A stretch of DNA of 64,000 bases from Speluncibacter jeojiensis (GCF_029589495.1 NZ_JAAIVF010000001.1:1240001-1304000), one strand, 5' to 3'; counted from the first letter of the stretch, positions 44,669 to 53,541 are shown. Program-made: numbers and translations. The notes: a model not told the origin generated them from the sequence alone.

Positions 44669-46113
44669 TTCAGCCCGTCGTCAATCGCAGCAACCAACGC
44701 GTCGCGAAGGCTGGTCCGGGTGGCGTTGATCTCGCCCAGGAGCTCTTCGTACTCCTTGAGCAACTCGTCGGGGTCGCGGTGGTCGGCGTCGACCTTGTTG
44801 GGGTTGGCGATGTCGAGGTTCCAGTCGCCCTTGACGTCGTCGATGGAGACCTTCCACGCGACCTCGGACTCGACGCGGTTGCCCCACCAAGCCTTCTCGG
44901 CCGCGAACTCTTCGATGCGGATTGGCTTCGTCTTGGAGTAGTTCTTGTAGCCCGCCGGGTACTGGTGCTCGTAGTACCAGATCTCGGTCGTGGGCTGCCC
45001 TTTGGTGAAGAACAGCAGGTTCGTCGCGATGCTCGTGTACGGGTTGAAGACACCTTTCGGGAGCCGAACCACGGTGTGCAGGTTGCATTCCGTCAGCAGC
45101 TTCTCCTTGATGCGGGCCTTCACGCCGTCACCGAACAAGGTGCCGTCGGGCAGAACGACGGCGGCTCGGCCACCGTCCTTGAGCAGATGCTCGATGAGCA
45201 CGAGGAACAGATCCGCCGTCTCCCGGGTGCGGTAGGCCTGCGGGAAGTTGTTCTCGATGCCCGGCTCCTCGGTGCCGCCGAACGGCGGATTGGTGAGGAT
45301 GACATCGACGCGGTCAGCGTTGCGATAGTCACGCAGCGGCCGGCTGAGGGTGTTGTCGTGGGCGATGTTGGTCGGCACGTCGATGCCGTGCAGGAGCATG
45401 TTGGTCGTACACAGCAGGTGCGGCAGCTGCTTCTTCTCCACCCCACGGATCGAATCCTGGATGTGTGCCTCGTCGTCGGGTGTCTTCACATGGTTCACGC
45501 GGACATGCTCGATCGCTCCGGTGAGGAAGCCGCCGGTGCCGCAGGCAGGGTCGAGCACCTTCTCGCCGAGCTTCGGGCCGACGATGTCGATCATGAACTG
45601 GGTGACCGCACGCGGGGTGTAGTACTCGCCGCTGTTGCCGGCGCTCTGGAGGTCCTTGAGGATCTGCTCGTAGATGTCGCCGAACAGGTGCCGGTCCTCA
45701 GACCGGTTGAAGTCGATCTCGTTGATCTTGTTGACGACCTGCCGGATCAGGGTGCCATTCTTCATGTAGTTGAAGGCGTCCTGGAAGACGTTGCCGATCA
45801 CGCTCGCGCGGCCCGTCGTCGCCGTCTCGGCGAACTGCTTGAGCGTCGGGAACAGGTCGTTGTTGACGAATGTGAGCAGGGCGTCGCCGGTGATGCCCTC
45901 CTTCGAAGCCGCCCAGGTGCGCCAGCGAAGCTCTGTCGGGATCGGGGACGTGTAGTCGGGGTCGAGCAGTTCGGTCTCGGCCTCACGATCGTCGAAGATC
46001 TTGAGGAAGAACATCCAGGCGAGTTGGCCGATCCGTTGTGCGTCGCCGTCGATGCCTGCGTCTTGGCGCATGATGTCCTGGATCGACTTCACGGTGCCGC
46101 TGATGGTGCTCAC
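44665..46113 (-). CDS. hsdM: type I restriction-modification DNA methyltransferase
   Basis: 482 aa N6-adenine methyltransferase. Helical N-terminal domain (HsdM_N), SAM-binding motif DPACGTGGF (188-196) and catalytic NPPF (275-278). Methylates the target chosen by HsdS to protect host DNA. Starts nine bases after hsdR; GTG at 46113 with AAGGA upstream. Confidence 0.95.
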   Translation of the reverse strand: MSTISGTVKSIQDIMRQDAGIDGDAQRIGQLAWMFFLKIFDDREAETELLDPDYTSPIPTELRWRTWAASKEGITGDALLTFVNNDLFPTLKQFAETATTGRASVIGNVFQDAFNYMKNGTLIRQVVNKINEIDFNRSEDRHLFGDIYEQILKDLQSAGNSGEYYTPRAVTQFMIDIVGPKLGEKVLDPACGTGGFLTGAIEHVRVNHVKTPDDEAHIQDSIRGVEKKQLPHLLCTTNMLLHGIDVPTNIAHDNTLSRPLRDYRNADRVDVILTNPPFGGTEEPGIENNFPQAYRTRETADLFLVLIEHLLKDGGRAAVVLPDGTLFGDGVKARIKEKLLTECNLHTVVRLPKGVFNPYTSIATNLLFFTKGQPTTEIWYYEHQYPAGYKNYSKTKPIRIEEFAAEKAWWGNRVESEVAWKVSIDDVKGDWNLDIANPNKVDADHRDPDELLKEYEELLGEINATRTSLRDALVAAIDDGLK

Positions 46114-46122
46114 AAACGTTCC

Positions 46123-48483
46123 TTACTGCGCTGCCGCGTAGAGGTGCTGCTCCAGCTCTTCGACGGCGGAGTCGTATCCAACCTTGCCGCCGAACTCCTT
46201 GACGATCTCGAGCGGGGTGCCGATGTCGGGGAATGGCCTGATCTGGAGGATCTTCGCGTCATGGTCCGGCTCGACGCCCTCGTCTGCGTACTTGTCGAGC
46301 AGCGCCTGCAGTGTCGCTTGAACTTTGGAGGAGTATTTGGCCCAGTAGCCGGTGGCGTGGACGTTGCTGGCCCGCTGACGGCGGGTCAGTGGCGGTTGGC
46401 CGAAGGCGACGTGGCACACGAGGTCGAAGGGGCTGAAGTCCTTGCCGACTTCCTCGGCGAGGGCTTCGAAGAAGACGCCCTGATTCTGCAGCTCGGAGAT
46501 GATCGCCTGCTTGCTGTCGGCATGATTCCAGCGCGTCAGGAACGCGTAGAGGGTCGGGTACGCGTCGTGCACCCGCTTGCGGGTGTAGTCGGTGAGGCTC
46601 TCGGTGATCAGTTTGCCGTCGGTCCCCATGTACTGAACACGCTCGGCCACGAGCTCAACCGGCACGTCACCGACGACATACTTCGTCCGTCGCTCGGGCG
46701 GTTCCGGTGGATCAGCCGGTGGGTCGGTCACAGTGGGGTCGGCAGGACCGGAAGGACCTGGATCAGCCGGCGGGTCAACCGGATCGTCCGGACCGGGGGT
46801 GTAGATGACCACCGGCGACCCATCGAAGCCCGGGTCGGCGAACAACTCCGTAACACGGCGGAAGTCCATGATCGTGAAGTAGAACTTGCCGTGCTCTTCG
46901 TTGATGCGGGTGCCGCGGCCGATGATCTGCTTGAACTTGGTCATCGAGCTGATCGACTGGTCCAAGACGATGAGCTTGCAGGTCTGAGCGTCGACACCGG
47001 TCGACATGAGCTCACTCGTGGTCGCGATCACCGGATAGCGCGACTCGGGGTCGATGAAGTTGTCGAGTTCGGCCTTGCCTTCCGCGTCATCACCGGTGAT
47101 GCGCATGACGTACTTGCGGTTCTCGGCAACGAGGTCGCTGTTCTCGTTCGCCAGGGCTGAGCGCATCCGCTCGGCGTGGTCGATGTCCTGGCAGAACACG
47201 ATGGTCTTGGCGAATCGGTCGCCCGACTCCGTCAAGTATTGGGTGACCTTCTCAGCGACCAACTTGGTGCGCTGCTCGAGGACCAGTCCGCGGTCGAAGT
47301 CGCGCTGGTTGTAGATCCGGTCCTCGATCACCTGGCCGTGCTTGTCGGCTTTTCCAGCCTCGGGACGCCAGCCGGCGACGTCCTTGTCGAAGTCGATGCG
47401 CACGACCTTGTAGGGCGCGAGGTATCCGTCGTCGATGCCCTCCTTGAGCGAGTAGGTGAAGACCGGCTCGCCGAAGTAGGTGATATTCGAGGTGTCGGAC
47501 GTCTCCTTCGGGGTCGCGGTGAGCCCGATCTGGACGGCGTCGTTGAAGTAGTCGAGCACCTCCCGCCACTGGGCGTCTTCCCGGGCACTTCCCCGGTGAC
47601 ACTCGTCGACCACGATGAGATCGAAGAAGTCGGGCGAGAACTGCTTGTAGATGTTCTGTGCATCCTCGGTACCCGTGATGGCCTGGTAGATGGCGAGGAA
47701 GATCTCGAAGGACGGGTCGGCCGTGCGGTTGGTGATCTTGGTCATCGCGGTGCCGAACGGCTTGAAGTCGTTGACCCGTGTCTGGTCGATCAGGATGTTG
47801 CGGTCCGCGAGGAACAGCACCCGTTTAGCGCGCTGGGACTTCCACAGTCGCCAGATGATCTGGAAGGCGGTAAACGTCTTGCCGGTGCCGGTGGCCATGA
47901 CAAGGAGGGCCCGGTTCTGCCCGCGTGCCACTGCCTCGACCGTCCGGTTCACGGCCTGGAGCTGGTAGTACCGCAGCTCCTTGCCCCGGAAGTAATAGTC
48001 CTGCTCGATGACCTGGGTCTCGACGGTGTCGGGCTCGATGCCCTTCCACGCGAGCCACTTACGATGCAATTCCTTCGGTGACGGGAACTCGTCGAGGGTC
48101 AGTTCGCGCTCGATGTCACCGGAGGTGACCGTTCGGTCGTGAAACAGGAAGCCGTCACCGTTCGAGCTGAACACGAACGGTACGTCCAGACGATCTGCGT
48201 AGCCGTGTGCCTGCTGCATGCCGGCACCGAGGCTGTGGTTGTTGTCCTTGGCCTCGACGACCGCCAGCGGCAAGCCCGGCTTGAGGAACAGCACGTAGTC
48301 GGCGGCCTTGACGCCCTCGCGGGCGTGGAGCTTGCCGCGCACCACGATCTTGCCGGGCGCGATCGTGTATTCCTCGCGCATCTGACTCTTCTCAGGATCC
48401 CAGCCCGCGCGCACGATGGCAGGTGTGATGTACCGAGTGCGGATCTCGGTCTCCTTCAATGCCTTCTTGTCGAGCGCGCTCAC
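46123..48483 (-). CDS. hsdR: type I restriction endonuclease, motor/nuclease subunit
   Basis: 786 aa. PD-(D/E)xK nuclease domain first (Asp62, Glu77-x-Lys79 in ADYVLFLKPGLPLAVVEAKD), then a superfamily 2 translocase: MATGTGKTF (196-204), DECH box (293-296), TSELMSTGVDAQTCKLIVLD and IIGRGTRIN. The small size and order recall the EcoAI (type IB) family. A Pro/Asp-rich linker (PADP, PTDPP-like units, about 565-605) precedes the C-terminal HsdM/S-binding part. GTG start overlaps the stop of an 8-codon upstream ORF. Confidence 0.95.
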   Translation of the reverse strand: MSALDKKALKETEIRTRYITPAIVRAGWDPEKSQMREEYTIAPGKIVVRGKLHAREGVKAADYVLFLKPGLPLAVVEAKDNNHSLGAGMQQAHGYADRLDVPFVFSSNGDGFLFHDRTVTSGDIERELTLDEFPSPKELHRKWLAWKGIEPDTVETQVIEQDYYFRGKELRYYQLQAVNRTVEAVARGQNRALLVMATGTGKTFTAFQIIWRLWKSQRAKRVLFLADRNILIDQTRVNDFKPFGTAMTKITNRTADPSFEIFLAIYQAITGTEDAQNIYKQFSPDFFDLIVVDECHRGSAREDAQWREVLDYFNDAVQIGLTATPKETSDTSNITYFGEPVFTYSLKEGIDDGYLAPYKVVRIDFDKDVAGWRPEAGKADKHGQVIEDRIYNQRDFDRGLVLEQRTKLVAEKVTQYLTESGDRFAKTIVFCQDIDHAERMRSALANENSDLVAENRKYVMRITGDDAEGKAELDNFIDPESRYPVIATTSELMSTGVDAQTCKLIVLDQSISSMTKFKQIIGRGTRINEEHGKFYFTIMDFRRVTELFADPGFDGSPVVIYTPGPDDPVDPPADPGPSGPADPTVTDPPADPPEPPERRTKYVVGDVPVELVAERVQYMGTDGKLITESLTDYTRKRVHDAYPTLYAFLTRWNHADSKQAIISELQNQGVFFEALAEEVGKDFSPFDLVCHVAFGQPPLTRRQRASNVHATGYWAKYSSKVQATLQALLDKYADEGVEPDHDAKILQIRPFPDIGTPLEIVKEFGGKVGYDSAVEELEQHLYAAAQ

Positions 48484-48506
48484 GACGCCATCACCATCAC
48501 CATCAC
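48480..48506 (-). CDS. candidate 8-codon leaderless ORF coupled to hsdR
   Basis: Three GTGATG hexamers in a row followed by GCG TCG TGA encode VMVMVMAS. The TGA overlaps the hsdR GTG (GTGA). No ribosome site precedes hsdR, but this mini-ORF has a leaderless-type promoter, so ribosomes may load here and restart at hsdR. Inference from arrangement only. Confidence 0.35.
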   Translation of the reverse strand: MMVMVMAS

Positions 48507-48519
48507 GATCGTGATCCTA
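48507..48519 (-). promoter_or_regulatory. leaderless promoter of the hsd operon
   Basis: On the minus strand TAGGAT (48519-48514) and 7 bases precede the GTG at 48506, the first codon of the mini-ORF upstream of hsdR. Confidence 0.45.
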
Positions 48520-48741
48520 TTGGGCAGGGCAGACGGCACTCGGGCAGATCGCCTCGTTCGTTGACGCGCCGGGATGGGAGCAGGTTCTTGGAGCCGGTGG
48601 TGGACGGGTGCTGCTTGAGTCGCCTGCTTCCGTTGGACGTCCGGTCGAGAGCATCGTGCCCGGCTGTAATCAGCGAGCGTGGAGGAGAGAGCAGGCCAGA
48701 GCGGCGACAATCTCGTGATCGGCAGTCGAAGCGTGGCGGAG
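48520..48741. other. spacer between the hsd promoter and the transposon end
   Basis: About 220 bases without a credible gene. It should hold the -35 of the hsd promoter and the left flank of the insertion. No matching target-site duplication was found against the right flank. Confidence 0.4.
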
Positions 48742-48763
48742 CCTCTAAGCCCAAATCCACCGA
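48742..48763 (+). repeat. left terminal inverted repeat
   Basis: Begins CCTCTAAGCCCAAATCCACC. Matches the right end at 17 of 22 positions; weaker similarity continues inward (both have CGGGT a few bases further). Confidence 0.65.
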
Positions 48764-48893
48764 CCGGCGGGTGATGTTGGCTTGAGTTCGGATTTCACGG
48801 CTGCCTGCGTCGACGGGCGTGGGTGATCGTCCGGCCTCGGTTGCCGAGTCGTTCCACTGGGTCTTTCGTCTCGTGCCGTTTCCGGCTGGGTGG

Positions 48894-50294
48894 TCAGGTG
48901 GCTACCTGGTCCGGTGGCCCGGAGCAGTTGGCCCATAGCCGCATCCAGGCGGTTTCCCAGGGCCAGGCGCGTGGAAGGTGCAGTGTCAGTCGCCGGGACG
49001 AGGAGGCGATGCGGGCGGGGACGGCGATCAGGGTGCGCCGGATCGTGGCGGTGGCTGCTTTCGCGAGCTTGCCTCCGGCGAGGGTTGCCGCGGCGCGGGT
49101 CAGGTTGAATGCCATCGTCGCGAGGACCAACCACGCGCCGTTTGCTGAAAAAGAACTCGAGGGTAGGTGCGCGAGGGCGGAGTTCTTCAGATCGGCGTGG
49201 ACCTGCTCGATGATGGCGTGGTGCCGGTGCGTCTTGTCGGCTGCGACGGTGTCGAGGTCCGCGCGGTCGGTGGTGGTGAAGAACGCGTGGAACCGCCAGG
49301 TGTCGAACAACGTCTCCTGGCCATCAGACGCTTTCGATTTGAGGTCGGGGATGCGCCGGACCACCAGCCGGCCCGGGACCCGCTGGCTGGCCTTCTTGGA
49401 TGTGAAGGCGGTGAAACCGAATTCGGCGACCTCCGCCCGCGAAATCCACTGGCTGGTCTGCTCGTCGTAGACCGCGTCGGTGTATTCGATCGTGGTCCAC
49501 GCGTCGTCGGGAATCTGGGTGATCGCCGCTCGGACCTTGGGGTCGAGGCGAACGGTGACCGACACGTCCGCCCCACCCTTCAAGGCCGCGTTGATGGTGG
49601 GGTGCCCGTAGAAGGCGCTGTCCGCGCGCAGCAACACGCGGCTGGTTGCGCCTGGCGAGCGAAGTCTGCGGACGGCGGCAAGAGTGTCTGCGACGATCCG
49701 GGCTGCGCCGCGGGGCGAGCCGCAGGCGCCTTTGCGCAGCCGTTGCGCGGCGATCACCGGCGCCGCCTGATCGGTGGTGATGGTGGCGAGCAGCGCGTTC
49801 AGGCCCCGCACCCCGGAGTAGCCGTAGCCGGAGCCTTCCTTCGTGTGCCCGTGGACCTCGATGATGGTGTCGTCGACATCGACGAGCACCCGGCCAGTAT
49901 CGATACCCGCGACCGCGGGCGTGTGGGCGGCGAGGTTGGCCAGTAGCCGCGTGGCGACCGCGTCGAGCTGCCGGACGTGCCCAAACCGGAACGCCCGCAG
50001 GAACGATCCGAGGGTGGACGGCGCATAGGGCCGCTCGAGAATCTTGTGCATCGCGCCGTGTCGCAAAAGTGCCATGTCGTCGATGCTGTCGGCGCCGGCG
50101 ACCATTCCCGTCACCAGGGAGGTGACTTTCAGTCCGGCGTTGGCGCCCTTGTCCGTCGGCACGCTCAAATGCTCGTTGGCCAAGGTTTCGAGCTCGGTGA
50201 TCTGGGCGAGTTTCGTGAGCGGGTCGAGTCCGGCGTCGGCGACGAGATTCGGGTCGTCGAACCGGATCGCGGTGACCGGTGCGAACTGGCTCAT
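48894..50294 (-). CDS. IS1380 family transposase
   Basis: 466 aa, full length for the family, with an intact frame. DDE-type core: VLVDVDDTIIEVHGHTKEGSGYGYSGVRGLN (first Asp), VLLRADSAFYGHPTINA (second Asp) and HAIIEQVHADLKNSALAHLPS (Glu). The N-terminal region (LTKLAQITELETLANEHLSVPTDKGANAGLKVTSLVTGMVAGADSIDDM) is typical of actinobacterial copies. ATG at 50294 overlaps the MFS stop (ATGA) and has no separate promoter visible, so transposase may be translated from the efflux transcript. Confidence 0.93.
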   Translation of the reverse strand: MSQFAPVTAIRFDDPNLVADAGLDPLTKLAQITELETLANEHLSVPTDKGANAGLKVTSLVTGMVAGADSIDDMALLRHGAMHKILERPYAPSTLGSFLRAFRFGHVRQLDAVATRLLANLAAHTPAVAGIDTGRVLVDVDDTIIEVHGHTKEGSGYGYSGVRGLNALLATITTDQAAPVIAAQRLRKGACGSPRGAARIVADTLAAVRRLRSPGATSRVLLRADSAFYGHPTINAALKGGADVSVTVRLDPKVRAAITQIPDDAWTTIEYTDAVYDEQTSQWISRAEVAEFGFTAFTSKKASQRVPGRLVVRRIPDLKSKASDGQETLFDTWRFHAFFTTTDRADLDTVAADKTHRHHAIIEQVHADLKNSALAHLPSSSFSANGAWLVLATMAFNLTRAAATLAGGKLAKAATATIRRTLIAVPARIASSSRRLTLHLPRAWPWETAWMRLWANCSGPPDQVAT

Positions 50295-51736
50295 CGGCCG
50301 GTGTCCGCGGCCTCCGACGGTGTCTCGCTGGGTGTCTGATCTTCCGGGGTCGCGGCAGCGTCGGCCGTCCCGGCGGGCAGTGCTAGGAGCGCCACGAGGC
50401 CGGCGAGAATGGCCGCGGCGAGCATGGCGATGCGGTAGCCGTGCACGATCCGGTCGAGGTGGTCCGCGGCGCCGGAGTGGGCGGTCACCGTGGCGGCGAG
50501 GGTGCCCAGGATAGCCAGGCCCACCGCACCGCTGACGCCGCGTGCGGTGTTGACCAGCCCGGATGCGAGGCCCGCGTGCTCGGCGCCGATGCCGGTGGTG
50601 GCCAGGGCGACGCACGGCATGATGACGATGCTGGCCCCGGCCGCCCAGATGAGTGTGGGCCCAAAAATGTGCAGCAGATAGGTGCTGTGTGTGCCGATGG
50701 TGGACAGCCAGCCGAGTCCGGCCGCCATCAGCGTTCCGCCGGCGGCGAGCAAACGGCGTATCCCGAATTTCGGCAGCAGTGTCTTGGAGGCGATGGCGCC
50801 CACGGTGAGCACAATGCTCATCGGAACCAACGCGAGGCCGGTCCGCAGCGGACTGTCCCCGAGGACCTGTTGCAGGTAGAGCGACAGGAAGTACATCGTG
50901 GCGGTCATGATCGCGCCGAGTCCGGCGATGATCGTGTTCGCGACCACGATGTTGCGGCGCCGCAGGATCGACAACGGCACCAGCGGCTGCGGGCTGCGCT
51001 GCTCGGCGAGGATGAACAGGCCGAGCGCGGCGGCCGCGACGATGAGTGGCGCGATGACGCGGCCCGATGCCCATCCGTGCTGTGTGGTTTGCGAGATGCC
51101 GTACGTCAGTGCCCCCACGCCCAGGGTGACGGTCACCGCGCCGGACAGGTCGAGTGACCTGCGCTCACGCGCATGTTCCGGTGCGAGTGTCGCTGACGCC
51201 AGGACGAACAGCACCGCACCGATCGGCACGTTGATCAGCAGCACCCAGCGCCAGCCCAGGGCGCTGGTGATCACGCCGCCGAGCACCAGACCGAGCGCAC
51301 CGGCCGAGCTGGAGGTGGCACTCCAGATCGACAGCGCCCGCCCACGGTGTTCGCCGATGTGCGTTGCGGTGAGCAGGCTCAGGCTGCTCGGGGCCAGCGC
51401 CGCGGCCCCGATACCTTGCACCAGCCGCGACCCGATCAACATCGCCGGGTTCTGCGCGAGGCCGCCGGCGAGACTGGCCAGGGTGAACACCGCCACCCCG
51501 GCGAGGAAGATCCGACGGTGCCCGATCAGGTCCGCCGCCCGGGCAGCCAGCAGCAACAGGCCGCCGAACGTGACCAGATACCCGTTGACCACCCACTGCA
51601 GCGCCGACGGCGACATGCCCAGGTCCAGGCGCATCTGCGGCAGTGCCACGTTCACTACCAGCCCGTCGAGGACGACCATCAACTGCGCGCCGCACGCGAG
51701 GACGAGCACCGCGGCCGCGGGGATATGGGGCTTCAC
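50291..51736 (-). CDS. MFS drug efflux transporter, transposon cargo
   Basis: 481 aa, DHA2-type exporter with about 14 helices: GAQLMVVLDGLVVNVALPQM, ARAADLIGHRRIFLAG (motif A), RLVQGIGAAALAPSSLSLL, GALGLVLGGVITSALGWRWVLLINVP (motif C). The C-tail is hydrophilic and acidic. GTG at 51736 follows AGGTGGGG. Controlled by the divergent TetR through the 19-bp palindrome upstream. Probably gives resistance to a drug or biocide; the substrate is unknown. Confidence 0.88.
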   Translation of the reverse strand: MKPHIPAAAVLVLACGAQLMVVLDGLVVNVALPQMRLDLGMSPSALQWVVNGYLVTFGGLLLLAARAADLIGHRRIFLAGVAVFTLASLAGGLAQNPAMLIGSRLVQGIGAAALAPSSLSLLTATHIGEHRGRALSIWSATSSSAGALGLVLGGVITSALGWRWVLLINVPIGAVLFVLASATLAPEHARERRSLDLSGAVTVTLGVGALTYGISQTTQHGWASGRVIAPLIVAAAALGLFILAEQRSPQPLVPLSILRRRNIVVANTIIAGLGAIMTATMYFLSLYLQQVLGDSPLRTGLALVPMSIVLTVGAIASKTLLPKFGIRRLLAAGGTLMAAGLGWLSTIGTHSTYLLHIFGPTLIWAAGASIVIMPCVALATTGIGAEHAGLASGLVNTARGVSGAVGLAILGTLAATVTAHSGAADHLDRIVHGYRIAMLAAAILAGLVALLALPAGTADAAATPEDQTPSETPSEAADTGR

Positions 51737-51748
51737 AGCCCCACCTTC

Positions 51749-51767
51749 TGGTAAACAGTGTTCACCA
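51749..51767. promoter_or_regulatory. TetR-type operator between MFS and tetR
   Basis: TGGTAAACAGTGTTCACCA, a 19-bp dyad with one mismatched pair, 13-31 bases upstream of the MFS start and downstream of a TAACGT -10 on that strand. A bound repressor would block MFS (and with it transposase) transcription. Confidence 0.65.
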
Positions 51768-51826
51768 TGGGGACGTTAGAGCCTGGCCTTCCCGGCGGTC
51801 AACCCGGCGCCGTAGGCTCATCGGCG

Positions 51827-52453
51827 ATGGCTGCGCGTGGACTGAACCGGGATCGGCTGGTGGCGATCGCGCACGACTACGTCGACGAGCACGGCTTGGA
51901 CGCGTTGACGGTGCGGAGGTTGGCGGTCGCCGCCGACGTCACACCCGGAGCGCTGTACAAGCACTTCAAAGATCAGCGTGACCTGCGGCGGGCGATGGCC
52001 GACGCCGTCTACGCCACGATCGACCTGTCCGACATCGACACCGCCAAGCCCTCGGTCGAGCAGGTGATCGCCTGCTGCCTGCGCATGCGCACGGCCATGC
52101 TGTCCTTCCGCGACGGCGGCCGCATCGTCGCCGGCTCCTACTCGCCGTTCGCTGCGACCGCCGCCCTAGGCGCGACACTGCGCACCCTCTTGCAGGCGAT
52201 TGCCCTCCCATCATTCGACGCCGGGAATCTCGCCTACGTGCTGCGCAACTACACCGTCGGCTTCGTCATCGAAGAACAGGCATACCTCGCCCTCGTCGAG
52301 GCAGGCGAATGGGACGACCTCGTACAGACGCCCCCCGGCGGCGGGGTCGACGAACCAGCCGGCGCCTCCGACGCCATCACCATCCTCAGCGACGACCGCA
52401 ATCGTCGCTTCCGCTCTGGCATCGAAGCGATTCTCGCCGGCACCGTTACTTGA
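51827..52453 (+). CDS. TetR family repressor, transposon cargo
   Basis: 208 aa. HTH: LDALTVRRLAVAADVTPGALYKHFKDQRDLRRAMADAVY; the C-terminal part resembles the tetracycline-repressor (TetR_C) ligand domain. ATG at 51827 lies eight bases after TAGGCT, a leaderless arrangement; longer frames would start inside the operator. Divergent from the MFS gene, whose repressor it most likely is. Confidence 0.85.
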   Translation: MAARGLNRDRLVAIAHDYVDEHGLDALTVRRLAVAADVTPGALYKHFKDQRDLRRAMADAVYATIDLSDIDTAKPSVEQVIACCLRMRTAMLSFRDGGRIVAGSYSPFAATAALGATLRTLLQAIALPSFDAGNLAYVLRNYTVGFVIEEQAYLALVEAGEWDDLVQTPPGGGVDEPAGASDAITILSDDRNRRFRSGIEAILAGTVT

Positions 52454-52551
52454 CGCACCTTTCAGATGCAGCCTTAGCAAAGTACAGGGATCGTTGAATC
52501 GCCTGAGCCGCAACATATTCAGCACTGACAGCCCGGCAAGACCCGACAGGA

Positions 52552-52573
52552 TCGGTGGATCCAGGCTAAGCGG
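52552..52573 (-). repeat. right terminal inverted repeat
   Basis: Read inward it begins CCGCTTAGCCTGGATCCACC. The stop codon and last two codons of the flanking abortive-infection gene lie within it. Confidence 0.65.
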
Positions 52574-53387
52574 CCGGCTGCCCCTTCGATCGGTCCAGTG
52601 CTGACAACGTGAATTCGGCGATGCTGCAGGCTTCCCGTACCACCAAGCGAGCCAGTTCCGGGCTGACCCCCGTGGGCAGCGTGCGCCCGTGCCCGGTGCC
52701 TTGAAGATTCCGCAGCTCATTGGCCTGCTCGGCGATCTTCCACGCACTCTGGAGAACTGCTTTGATGTGCTTCGCCCCGGGAGCATCACCGGAAACCTGT
52801 TGCGGCAGAAGATTCAGGCGCTCGCGCGCGAAGTACCAGGCTTGGTTGAAGTCCGAGTTGCTCGCCAACGGCCAATCCAGCTCATGGAGAACAAACTTGG
52901 CGACCGCCTCCAGAAGATCCTTTGCGGATCCTAGAGCAAGGGCTGGATCGTCGTTCGCGCGCTGAAGGCGACGGAGCTGTTCATCCAATGCTGGCCGGCC
53001 ACCCGTGTCGATATTGATAGGACCTTTCTGTGTGAGGTGTCCTTGAACAGAGAGGTCCCAGTCCTGCTCGGCGAAGGCCGCTTGCGCGCGGCGGAGCGCA
53101 TCTGTCGTGATGGTTCCGTCGTCGAAGTGCCCGTCAGCGCGGAGATCTCGGAACAGTGCGTCCATCAGTTCGCGGGCACGAATCGGTGCACGAGTGGCAG
53201 CGCGGATGACCGCGATCACTCGCACCTCTTTACTAGGGGTCTTCAGGACCTGATCCCACGGGTCGGCATCGAGGTAGCCGCCCACCCTGATGGCGGAGGT
53301 AAGTTTCGAGTGCGTCGGCCCTGCCCCGCCCTTGTAGAAGCGTGCAACGGTCGCCGCAATCTCTTCACTGACAGGTGGTCTGACCAT
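52566..53387 (-). CDS. abortive infection family protein (Abi_C domain)
   Basis: 273 aa. The C-terminal domain carries the Abi_C hallmark RNLQGTGHGRT followed by SPELARLVVREACSIAEFTLSAL; the N-terminal 200 residues are helical without a familiar motif. Proteins of this kind are found among phage-defence genes, and the surroundings (hsdRMS, OLD) agree. The ATG at 53387 is supported by TATGCT seven bases upstream (leaderless) rather than the ATG at 53399. Its last two codons and stop are supplied by the transposon end, so the native C-terminus may be lost. Confidence 0.78.
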   Translation of the reverse strand: MVRPPVSEEIAATVARFYKGGAGPTHSKLTSAIRVGGYLDADPWDQVLKTPSKEVRVIAVIRAATRAPIRARELMDALFRDLRADGHFDDGTITTDALRRAQAAFAEQDWDLSVQGHLTQKGPINIDTGGRPALDEQLRRLQRANDDPALALGSAKDLLEAVAKFVLHELDWPLASNSDFNQAWYFARERLNLLPQQVSGDAPGAKHIKAVLQSAWKIAEQANELRNLQGTGHGRTLPTGVSPELARLVVREACSIAEFTLSALDRSKGQPAA

Positions 53388-53400
53388 GGGGCGGAGCATA
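53388..53400 (-). promoter_or_regulatory. leaderless promoter of the abortive infection gene
   Basis: TATGCT on the minus strand (53400-53395), 7 bases, then ATG at 53387. Confidence 0.5.
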
Positions 53401-53541
53401 GTTCAGCGAACCACCACCGCTCGTTGTCGCGTTTGGTCCGGGCGTCGGGAGCGCTGAGCTTCACGTGGGCGACAGTGCGTGTCTGGCGGTTCGACGTTCC
53501 GCACCGGTCACAATGACGTGCACCGTGGAAAAGGAGATTGT

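Larger units (their letters stand above)
48742..52573. mobile_element. IS1380-ended transposon carrying an MFS pump and TetR
   Basis: Terminal inverted repeats of 22 bp with 17 matches bound 3.8 kb: left end CCTCTAAGCC... (48742-48763), right end CCGCTTAGCC... (52552-52573, read inward). Both begin CC, as IS1380 ends do. Inside: an IS1380-family transposase, an MFS exporter and a divergent TetR. The MFS stop overlaps the transposase start, which argues that the cargo is built in rather than flanking. No target duplication is visible (flanks GGAG and CCGG), so one end may have been altered since insertion. Confidence 0.65.

Noticed and set aside
48486-48506. CATCACCATCACCATCAC resembling a His-tag cloning artefact
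   Set aside because: On the coding (minus) strand it reads GTGATG repeats just before hsdR, is not in frame with any protein as His codons, and has natural flanks.
48742-52573. Two separate insertions (a plain IS plus an unrelated MFS-TetR pair)
   Set aside because: No second set of IS1380 ends was found near the transposase start, and the MFS and transposase frames overlap, so a single element is the simpler reading; it stays unproven.
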